Assembly (NCBI RefSeq): GCF_009730915.1
Contig: NC_052487.1
Coordinates: 3,311,928-3,375,927, forward strand
Length of the DNA: 64,000 bases
Reading direction: 5' to 3'
DNA from: Dioscorea cayenensis subsp. rotundata
Taxonomy: Eukaryota > Streptophyta > Magnoliopsida > Dioscoreales > Dioscoreaceae
Shown here: in pieces, positions 35,285-44,572 of the stretch
How positions within the stretch are numbered: the stretch's first letter is position 1
Layout of the letters: the number at the start of each line of letters is the position of its first letter
The notes under the pieces: model-generated
The model's input: only the letters and a program-made list of their open reading frames with translations
Database searches by the model: none
Told to the model about the DNA's origin: nothing
Made by a program: the position numbers and the translations under genes

Positions 35285-36061
35285 GATATATATATTCTCA
35301 TAGGTTTTTTTTATTTTTATTTTTTTTAAATATCTCTCTCTCTCTCTCTCCATGTTTAATTCTTCATAGATTTTTTTCATTTTTATTTTTTTTAAATATC
35401 TCTCTCTCTATCTTTAATTCTTCATAGATTTTTTTTTATTTTTTTAAATGTCTCTCTTTATCACTATATCATCATAGAATTTTTATTTTTATTTTTTTAA
35501 ATATTTTTTTAGGTTTTTATTTTTATTTTAAAAAAAATCATTTGTTTTCAAAGTAATAGCTATAGTCTAAAATATAATAATATTTTTAAAAATATTTACA
35601 AAATTTATTATTTAATCTATGAATATGTTATAAATTACTTTAAAAAAACCAATTAATTTATTTAATATATAAAATTATATTATTAGTAGAATTTTTTAAA
35701 AATTATTGTTTTGACACTTAATTTTTATAAACTAAAATATAAATTAATATTTAAATAAATTTAAAAAATTATAAAAATTTTATTAATTGAATTTATGGGT
35801 GAATTAAATAACGCATGAATGATAAACTTCATTTTTATAAATATACCTACAATGTGTTCGATTAAATGCCTTAATGAGGTAAAATGTTGAAAATATCAAA
35901 TATTAATATGTATCATAAATTCATAATGTATATATGTATAACTAAATAATGTCACAATATCGCACTATTTTGTATGGAATACAATTGTTATGTTGATTGA
36001 AATAATTTTTTGACATTTTACCCTCAGCCCCTCCCATGAATAAGTCCTGGTTCCGTCCCTG
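34795..36061 (+). mobile_element. hAT-type non-autonomous element nested in the MULE
   Basis: The ends are perfect inverted repeats CAGGGACGGAACC and GGTTCCGTCCCTG. An exact 8-bp duplication, ATTGCGGT, lies at 34787-34794 and 36062-36069. Both features are typical of hAT. The 1,267-bp interior has no transposase. It holds GC-rich CAGCCCCCCT-like hairpin sequence near the left end and alternating CT and TA microsatellites. Confidence 0.92.
34986..35285. repeat. Alternating CT and TA microsatellites inside the hAT element
   Basis: CT runs near 34,987-35,024 and 35,070-35,100, then a TA run to about 35,158. The CT-then-TA pattern is repeated at about 35,250-35,285, indicating internal duplication within the element. 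Confidence 0.9.
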
Positions 36062-36589
36062 ATTGCGGTGAGTTTCAAACACTTCATTTTCCTTGTCGCC
36101 ATGTTCTTGCAGCGTGTGCATATATTCATCTACATTGGCAGGCATATGTAGATAATGTTTATAGGCTTGAGACAATTTTTAATGTATACCAGAAAGAGTT
36201 TCAGCCAATGTCAAATGAGAGATACTGGAACCCCTATAATGGTCCACATTTATATCCTGATCTTACAATGCGAAGACCATCTTCAGGACGTCCAAAATCC
36301 AGTAGAATTCGTAATGAAATGGACATAAGAGAAGGCGGTCAACCAAAGCGTTGTGGTTTATGTCGCAATGAAGGTCATAATCGTCGAATTGTTCGAATGC
36401 TGCTGGTCCAAGTCGTATGCCGTAATGTAACCTAAATATTGTATTTATTGAATTATTTTATAATATATGTAATTGTTTTAGTTCATTCAAAATATCAAGT
36501 GAGTTTGGTTTAGTTATGGGAGTAATTTTTACATGTGAAATTTTTTTTAATATTTAAAATTTTATTATGATGAAAAAATATTAAAAATA

Positions 36590-36926
36590 TTTATTTAAAT
36601 TATTAATCATCAGTTACAATTAGTAAAAGTAGAAATAACATAGCGAAAAATTAATGAAAACTATAAGGGTTTAGATGTAAATTTTTTTTTAATTTAAAAC
36701 CTACCAGGACCGGCAGATTTTTAAAAAATACAAATTCAATATTAAAAAAATAGCTGGCCCTCTGTTTTTTAAAAAAAAATAAATATTAAATATTAAAAAA
36801 CATGGTGGGACCGGTAATTTAAAAAAATAAAAATAAAAAATAAAAAATACGTATTTCCGTAAATAATTACAATATGCTTATTTTGGGAATTAAATATTAA
36901 AACATGTTTATTTTAATAAATTAGCC
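36590..36926 (-). repeat. Right long terminal inverted repeat of the MULE
   Basis: Reverse complement of the left inverted repeat, ending AAATTAGCC before the TAGAAGTGG duplication. Confidence 0.85.
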
Positions 36927-37194
36927 TAGAAGTGGTACACTTACCTCTATTTGAGGCTTAAATAAAATACATCTAAATTCTAAAATAATTTGTATAATAT
37001 TATTTGTTCAAAGATATACTAATATTTTAAGTTGTTAGACAACCTTTTTTTTTTCTTGATTTTTAGGTTTTATAATTAAAATTTTCATTCAAAAAGTTTA
37101 CACATATATATTTTTATTAGTTTTCTACTGATAATATAAAATTTGTTTTGATTAATATACCAAATGTAAAGTCATCCATATTGTGAATTTTGTC

Positions 37195-37608
37195 TTGATA
37201 TTTTAGTTTTCTCCAACATCTAAAACTAATTTATCACAAAGTTATTAAAACTTCTCATCAAAGAAAATAATAAAAATATTGTGCAAATAAAAAAGATTAA
37301 ATTAAACCTTTTCCATACCACATTAGCATTTCTCATTCACAGCTTCGAATAAGACAAGCACATTTATTAAAAAAATCAATTTTACGTGGGTAAGAATATC
37401 TTTAGTTTCATTTAAAGAAAAATCAAATGAATGTAAATTCTAAATACATAATTATAGAACAATGCAGCATTCATCTGTAACAGCAAATATGAATTTCAAA
37501 ATGGGAACTACAGCATTCCTCGTTAGCATTTAATATTTTAGTTTTCTCCAACATCTAAAAATAATTTATTACAAAGTTATTAAAACTTCTCATAAAAAAA
37601 ATAGCAAT
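37195..37608. repeat. Direct duplication, copy A and start of copy B
   Basis: The block TTTTAGTTTTCTCCAACATC through CACAAAGTTATTAAAACTTC at about 37,199-37,265 recurs at about 37,533-37,600. The rest of copy A (CCATACCACATTAGCATTTC at about 37,315, TCTTTAGTTTCATTTAAAG at about 37,400) recurs at about 41,105 and 41,190. Copy B is thus an originally adjacent copy, later expanded by insertions. Confidence 0.75.
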
Positions 37609-37613
37609 AAAAT

Positions 37614-40015
37614 TGGGAGAGTTGGAAGCTTAAGTTGGCATTATATAACAAACAAGGAGATGACGTGACAAAATCAATGGTGGCATGGCAAATAAAATGA
37701 CTGGGTAAACAAGGTGACAAGAATGATGATGTGACAAGAAGAGACTAGAAGATCTTGGTAGGAGCTTATGATTATGTTGAGTCCAACCCATTTGGTGGGT
37801 TGCATGAATAAATGGGATCCAAGCCCATTGTTGAAAAAAAATGAAGCTATGTCAATAGTGGAACTCATGTGATTGGTATTTCACATGGAGTTAAAACTCT
37901 TATTTGTTTGGATGAGAGATGAGTGTGATGTAGATTGCAATTGAGAGAGAGAGAAAGGAAGCCATCAAGAGAAAACCAAGTGAAGAAAAAAGAAATGTGT
38001 GAGTTAGAGCAAGAAGATTGGACGGCGATACTGAGCCAAATCTCACTCAAATTCTGGGTGGAGGACCCTTGCAAGTAACTCTACTTATTGGTTAGGTTTG
38101 ATCTTTCCTTTGATCATTACTTGATGTTTGTTTGCTATCCATGATGATGATGATGCTTGTATCATTGATACCCTCTTAGTGTATGTTTGTTGGCCATTGG
38201 GCTTATAATCCTCTAGTGAGCTAGAAAGAACTCTTGTAATCCTTGTTGACATAGTGGAAAGGATTGTTAAGTGGCCTTAGGGTCCCGTGGTTTTTCACCC
38301 CTTGATTGAAGGGGTTTTCCACGCCAAATTGTGTGTCTTTGAGTTTTGTTATCGTTTGATACTTCTATTGTGTAGAATAGATACAATTTTGTACTCAAAG
38401 TGGGGAAGGACAAGAAGATCCAGAAAATTCCGAGGAAGCACGGTCTGCTACAGTAACCATGCTTGGACCATGCTTATTCCAAAACCTGAATTTTCTTCAA
38501 ATGCTACAGTGCATGTACTACAGGGAATGGAGCACGAGTGTGCTTCACGCCGTGATTATTTTGGGATAATTTGGTTTCAGAACTTTTCTTCCTATGCTAC
38601 AGTGGAAATGCTAAAGTGTTGTGGCTATATTGCATTTTCTACAGTGTTGGAGCTACAGAAGCAGTAATACAATGTCAAGTTCACGGCGTACTTCAAGCCG
38701 TGATTCTCTCGGGATAGAGTTTGGTTTCAGAACTCAACTTCTAGTGCTATAGTAACTGTGTTTCAGTAACAGTGCACGGTCGCTATAGTACCGTGTTTGC
38801 TACAGTATTTTTCAAAGAAACTCTCACACTTGTGATCACGTCATTTCTCCCTAATAGATTGAAAGATTTCTCTCAATAAACCATATAGAAAAGATATTGA
38901 AAGTTTATCTTTGGAAAGAGTATCAAGGTAATAGAATCTCTCTTCAAGAGCTAGTTTATTTTAGATATGATTTAATGTATCTTCGGTAAGATCCAAGATG
39001 ATAAATCTATCTTTGGTAAACTCTTTTCTCATGAGAGGTTTATTTCTAAAAAGATGAATAATCTATTGTTGGCAAAGATCATCATAAAGAGACCAAAGAT
39101 TGCATGGAGCTTAGTTGGGTGTGGAGCTATTTGAAGACAAAATCTATTTAAGGACACAAGACATCTATGGCAAGATTTGATAGAAGATTGAAGACCCAAG
39201 CTTGGAAGATATTGAAGATCTAAACTTGGACGAGAGGAGATCACGTTTAATAATAATATATTGAAAAACCAAACTTCGATGAGAGGAGATCAAGTTTGAA
39301 TATTTTGTGAAGGCCAAATTTGGACTAAATTTGGAAAGAAGATCGGGGAAATATTTGGAGACCATCTTTAGTAAGATGGAATTCACTCCTTGGTGGGTGC
39401 GACCCTCAGGAGAACGACCTGCTGGTATGACGTGAGGAAGGATGCTAGTTGCTAATGGTAGGAGCTCTGGAGGAGTGGACTGCATTGACATGAACTAGAG
39501 CAACTGGGAGGGTTGGAGATATCGCAAGTCATGTTGCAACGAGAGCTGAAATTCAGTCAGGATCAATAGAAGGGCCGCGTTTCAAGCTCGGTTAAAACTG
39601 GAGTTGCAATGTCTAACTTTGGAAAGTGTCCAAGTTAGGAAGCCGCTGAGAATCTAAAAGAGGAAGTTTTGTTGGGACGTAGTAACATCTATCTAAGATA
39701 CCAAGCTTTGAAATTTAGGATGAGCCACGAGTGAGAGAATCTAGTGGGTGGATTGAGGAGAGTGGGCATCGAGCAATCTAGAGAGAGTTATTCCTTGTTG
39801 GGAAAGAGAGAGCGACTGTTGTAACTCTTTTTCCTTTTCCTCCTTTAAGTGAATTGTTTTCGGCGGGCTAGGCCCCCCAGACGTAGACATGTTGTGCCAA
39901 ACTGGGTAACGAATTTTGTGTGTTTCTTTTCTCTTGCATGATTGATTATGTGTGATTGCATTACATGAGAATTTGAGAAAAAGAATATCACACCTCTACC
40001 CCTCCGGAACTAACA
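37614..40015 (+). mobile_element. Probable solo LTR (2.4 kb), Ty3/Gypsy-like
   Basis: It begins TGGGAGAGTTGG, ends GGAACTAACA, and is flanked by AAAAT at 37609-37613 and 40016-40020. There is no protein-coding remnant. The last 250 bp look like R/U5: AGACGTAGACATGTTGTGCC and a CT-rich tail near 39,890-39,940. Joining the flanks after removal of one AAAAT aligns with the undisturbed duplicate near 37,265-37,290, which supports the insertion model. Orientation and superfamily are inferred. Confidence 0.65.
38440..38815 (+). repeat. Array of GCTACAGT motifs in the solo LTR
   Basis: GCTACAGT or GCTATAGT/TCTACAGT variants recur about eight times in under 400 bp (for example near 38,447, 38,502, 38,597, 38,638, 38,733, 38,781 and 38,799), often followed by AAC, ACC or G. 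Confidence 0.75.
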
Positions 40016-40020
40016 AAAAT

Positions 40021-40860
40021 TTTGTGCGAACTATATAACCATGAGACATATAAAAGGCATGAAATTGTCATGAGATTTATTAATATTTGGTTGTAATCCT
40101 AAATGAACAAAATCTCTCGTTTTGCTTTGAATTTTTTACAATTGTAAGGTTTCCTTGGTAAAATTGTATACAGATATACAATAAAAACTCTAACTCCTTA
40201 CAATAAAAATAGTTGAAATATCGTGGTTTTAAAAAATCTGATGGACATTTATTACCAAAATAAATAAGTGCAATTAAATTTTTTTCAATTACTAATACAT
40301 ATTTAATCTAAATAAAAATTTATTAACAAATTTTTTTCCTTCAAATTATTTATTATATAAGTAACAAATAATAATGAATAGCATTTATATATTATATATC
40401 CTATAATTAAAAAAAATTATAATTCTAAATAATATTCAAAATGGTTTTTATTAACCTAATATTTACCAGAATGACCCAACGGTTGAATCATTTAATTCAA
40501 GACCCAAATCCTAGTAAGGTCTGATGATTGAGGTAATTCTAATAATTATACGCCAAATAATGTACAAATTGTTAGTGTACTATTTTCTTATAAAATAAAA
40601 ATATTATATAATAATTGTAATTTGTTTGAAATATCTAATGAAACATTTAATACATATAAATAAATAAATAAATAAAATATTTCTCATTACTGAATATCAC
40701 ATTTAATGTAAATAAAGACTTAAATACGATAAAAAAAAATTTTAAAAAAAATCTTCCCTAAAACCCTCTATGTTGGGAATATAATACTATTTCACACATA
40801 AATATGTATAGATTTTTTATTATTATTATTTTATTATATTATTATTATTATTTATTTTTT
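40021..40860. other. AT-rich spacer
   Basis: No gene. A block near 40,245-40,350 resembles the degenerate repeats at 18,080-18,360, and another near 40,625-40,760 resembles those at 19,000-19,130. Confidence 0.35.
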
Positions 40861-40865
40861 TAAAA

Positions 40866-41077
40866 TGAGCGAGTAAACAGCTAAAAAAGGTATGGGCGTA
40901 TATAAGCTTCAGCAAAACAAAATGGGGGCGAGATCCACACACAAATTGGTGTTGGGACTATTCACACACAACCACTACTTACACTTCTATAAATGTGTCT
41001 GCTCATAATTCGAACTCTCACCACTTATAAAAAATTTTAATACAGACTCTATTACTAATAGACCACTTGGTCGATAG
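40866..41077 (-). mobile_element. tRNA-derived SINE, copy 2
   Basis: The same family as 17,176-17,409. On the minus strand it has GTGGTCTATTAGTAATAGAG (A-box region) and GTGGTGAGAGTTCGAATT (B-box), followed by GTGGTTGTGTGTG and AATAGTCCCA matching copy 1. It is more diverged, and I could not see a clear target duplication. Confidence 0.65.
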
Positions 41078-41206
41078 TTTATATCGACAGATGTTATAAA
41101 AATTCCATACCACATTAGCATTTCCGATCCACAGCTTCCAAAATGACAAAGTACGGTTATGACAGAATCCATTATTCATAGGCTAGAGTATCTTTGGTTT
41201 CATTTA

Positions 41207-41748
41207 GGGGGCGTTTGGTTGGATGTAATTCTAAATACAGTGGATTTCTAGTTACAATGTAATTAGAAATACTTGGTTTTCAAAATACAGTGCAGTCAAA
41301 TCTTGTGTTTGGTTGGATGTAACTGAAATTACTATATATATGTATATGTGTAAAAATACGTATGAGTATATATATGTATATATGTATGTGTATGTGTATA
41401 TATACGTATATGAAAATAATTGTATATATATGTATAAGTATATGTATATATTCATATATGTATATGAGTATGTATATGTATATGTGTAAAAATACATGTA
41501 TATGTTTATATAAATATATAAATGTATATGTATGTGTATGTGTATGTGTATATATACATTGGTTTTCAACTCCCGGGATTTGGTTTTACACTCAATTTGG
41601 GCGTAAAACCAAATACACCAAAAAAGCTATTGTAATGTAATCCCAATTATATCAGGGTTTGCAAATACACTCAAACAAACAATGAATTTCATAAAGTAAA
41701 GTATTTGGTTTTACATGTAAAACCAAATACACCCAAACAAACACACCC
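41207..41748. mobile_element. PIF/Harbinger-type MITE with TTA duplication
   Basis: Ends GGGGGCGTTTGGTTGG and (inverted) GGGTGTGTTTGTTTGG, matching at about 17 of the first 21 positions. TTA flanks both sides (41204-41206, 41749-41751). The paralogous copy near 37,400 reads CATTTAAAG with a single TTA and no insert, i.e. the empty site. The 542-bp interior is non-coding and dominated by a TATATG/TATGTG run. Confidence 0.85.
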
Positions 41749-41751
41749 TTA

Positions 41752-43779
41752 AAGAAAAATCAAATGCATGTAAATTCTAAATACATAATTATAGAACAAT
41801 GGAGTATTCATCTATAACAGATGAGCAAATGTAAATTTTACATGGGATCTGCAGTAGGATAGCATTTTGTGTAAAAGTTTGTAATTATGTCATAGCAAAA
41901 TAGGAATATAATACCAAAATATTAGGTACATACATGATACAATTATTAATCATATATGACTTTCTAAACACATACACCACCCATATATGAAGCATGTAAT
42001 ACAATACGACCCATTTAATTCTCTTAATCTATAATTAAGTCATGTAATATAACACAACCCACTTAACACTTTTATAATTGGGTCATGTCATATTACACAC
42101 TTAACACTTTTATAATTGAGTCGTGCAACATGACACAATCCATTTAACATGCTTTTATACAAACTTGATGAATTAACAATGACAAAAACTTAAATTAAAT
42201 CTAAAATATATCAGTTCAAAATCCAACAAACATATATCAATACTTAGATACTTAAGTCCAACATATATAAGTATTTAAATATCTAAAATTCAATATATAT
42301 ATATATCGGCTATAATTATAATTTTTTTACCTTTATATTTGTGTTAATCATGTTTTCCACAAGTTGACAAAATTACAATACAAAATCATTTAATTTAAGC
42401 ATGTCTCAATTATGTCAACCCGTTTATAACACAAACTCATTTATATTAAATTCATACATGCTTAAATAGTGCCATGTAATATTGTGTAATTTTATAAGTA
42501 CCCATTTTACCACCCCTAATCAAGCATTCGTTAATCTCTAAGTAGGACAACTATGCTACAAGTTATGCATAAGATAGAAAGAATAAAATATATAATATCG
42601 AATGAAGGAAACATACCGTGATTGTAAAAGTGATCCAAAAAACTTTGTTTCAAACTGATGAATATATATATATATATATATTATAAATTTCTTTGTATGA
42701 ACAGTGTCATTCACAAGGCAACTTGTCTAGATGACATTACTTTCAAATGAGAACTTTGCTAAGAAATCAAATAATGAAAAATCCACTGTTATCAGCATAT
42801 CACCTTTAACTTGGGCAGTAAATAAATAGGAAACATTGTGGTAATTGATGATGTGCTTATGCTTAAAAATAAGAATGAGATGAGATGGCAAGATACACAT
42901 CATAACAATTCAAATAATTTTTATCCTAAAAAAATATACCTATAAAAAAATTAATAATCTATAAAAATTATATCTAAAAAAATTATATATTTTAAATTTT
43001 TAATTAATAATTAAATATTGATATTTCAGGAATACAATTAAGAAAATTTATAATTACTTAAATTTATTCCAAGTAATAATTTTTTTTCAAAAAAATATAA
43101 TTAAATTTTAAAAATATTGATTAAATATTCATTAAACCCTAATCCTATAAATAAGTATCTCTATAATATAGTTTTAAACAAATATTATACATAGACATAT
43201 ACATATACATAAAAATTATTTATCATTTGTTCAAATCATTTTAAAGGAAAAATATTTTTTTTAATAAAATATAAATTTAGTAACGGAAGTTTGTTTCTGT
43301 TTCTAATTTAAAAACAAAATTATGTTCCGTTTCTAATATTAGAAACATATTTGTAATCAGTTATTAATTTACAAGCGGATTACAAATCTATTTTTAATTA
43401 ACAAATGGATTAGCAATGGATGAAATTTATGTTTCAAATTTTGAAACGGATGTAAATTTCGTTTCTAAAACTGAGATCCATTACTAATTGATTGCTAATT
43501 AGCTACAGAATAAACTTGTTGCTAAATTACTATTACTAAATCAATAATTTCTTGTAGTGCATGGTGCACAATATAATTGAAGGTATTATGATTTTTGCTG
43601 AAACTTCAAGCAAAATTGAAAACGCTCCAATAAAGATACACATCTTCTTAATTTTGTTTTTCAATGCATTATCATACTACTCTACAAACTACATCAAAGA
43701 TATTATTAGACCAACATAAACATTTATACTTTCACTTTTTTAAATAAAAGACATTCCAGTTTTAAAAATTTCTTTAAAA
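41752..43779. other. AT-rich spacer
   Basis: The first about 120 bp continue the duplication shared with 37,400-37,520. Several near-repeats of a CATGTAATATAACACAACCCA-like phrase lie at about 41,990-42,140. No gene was seen. Confidence 0.4.
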
Positions 43780-44240
43780 CATCCAAATTATAGCAAAAAT
43801 TTAATGACATATATATAAATTTATCAAATATGAGAGCAAGAGGGAAGATGAAGAAGTGAAGTACAAGCTCAAATCTTTTCATCTCCCTCTTAGTTTAAAG
43901 TTAGTGTTAAAGAACCAAAGAATTTGGGAGTGCCGAAATTTTTTAAAAGTTTTAACAAAAAATCAATGGTGTCTTAATTTGTTGGTACCAAATCTTTTAC
44001 CTAAGATTTTCATTTTAATGACTCAAGATCAAACTCTAAAACCCACACAAAGTAAAATAAAATTATAACAAAATGTTAATGAAAAAAATGCAATTAATTT
44101 CCATAATTACCATTCCATCTTGTTACATGTGTGCCTCACAAATTTTCTCATTTACTTTTATTAATGGCATGATGGTATATTTCAATTTAAACTGCACTAT
44201 ACTCATAAATTATTATCAATTTTTAAATCATATTATTTAT
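43780..44240 (-). pseudogene. Duplicate of the X8 gene promoter and first exon
   Basis: This segment aligns with 17,640-18,050. It includes a copy of exon 1 at 43,882-43,825 (MKRFELVLHFFIFPLALIF), still a good signal peptide. The donor after it reads ATAAAT instead of GTAAAT, so the first intron could not be spliced normally. No X8 domain exon was found downstream on the minus strand. It is a partial, dead duplicate of the gene at 16,391-17,756. Confidence 0.8.
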
Positions 44241-44572
44241 GTATAAAATTCAATAAAAAGATAATTATATATTTTGAATATGGAGATAAATAATAAATTT
44301 CTCTTAAATTATCCATATTATAATTAGTTTATTCAATAAGGCTGACAAGATGGTTCTAGATGGCGCGAATGTCCACGTGTGAAGACAAGGAATGGAAACG
44401 TGTACAAATGGTAACCATTTTAATTTTAATTTTTTCAGGGTTATGAAAGAAAAAAAAAATGACAAACAGGCTGACACGTAAACAATTTGTATCCATTGAA
44501 AATACGAGTTTCTTCAGGGTTATAAATGCAAAAACATTGAAAACCTAGAAAATAGTTTTGAAGCTCACTCTA
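44241..44572 (+). promoter_or_regulatory. MSRB1 promoter region with ACGTG motifs
   Basis: CCACGTGT (G-box core CACGTG at 44374-44379) and ACGTGT at 44398-44403 lie 24 bp apart, about 170-200 bp before the ATG. ACACGTAA occurs near 44,475. Such ABRE/G-box cores often mediate ABA or stress responses; the link here is inferred. Confidence 0.4.

Larger units (their letters stand above)
34510..36435 (+). pseudogene. MULE transposase C-terminal remnant with SWIM zinc finger, split by a hAT element
   Basis: The first part (about 34,520-34,794) reads TYFRLAELFVRKG, then GQIFSEVLMKTIQENQ, ending RRWCDCG. The second part (36,070-36,435) continues in frame with EFQTLHFPCRHVLAACAYIH, giving the CxC...CxH pattern of a SWIM zinc finger. 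A GRPKSSRIRNEMD linker and a knuckle-like CGLCRNEGHNRR follow, after which the frame is lost. The hAT element sits exactly between them with an 8-bp duplication. The N-terminal and DDE parts are missing. Confidence 0.85.
33604..36926 (+). mobile_element. Mutator-like element (MULE), defective, with nested hAT element
   Basis: Long terminal inverted repeats of roughly 330-350 bp occupy 33,604-33,955 and about 36,590-36,926; both ends read GGCTAATTTATTAAAATAAA inward. An exact 9-bp duplication, TAGAAGTGG, flanks them, which is diagnostic for Mutator. Inside is a plus-strand TATATAAA (34,083-34,090) and only the C-terminal part of a MULE transposase; the catalytic DDE region is absent. Without the 1,267-bp nested element and one 8-bp duplication, the MULE is about 2.05 kb. 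Confidence 0.9.

Noticed and set aside
34624-35427. A 267-codon plus-strand open frame
   Set aside because: It runs from MULE transposase codons into the hAT element and through CT and TA microsatellites; the Ser/Leu/Ile repeats are low-complexity, not a protein.
41252-41640. Open frames on both strands rich in Tyr/Ile/Thr and Met/Cys
   Set aside because: They are translations of the TATATG/TATGTG run inside the MITE.
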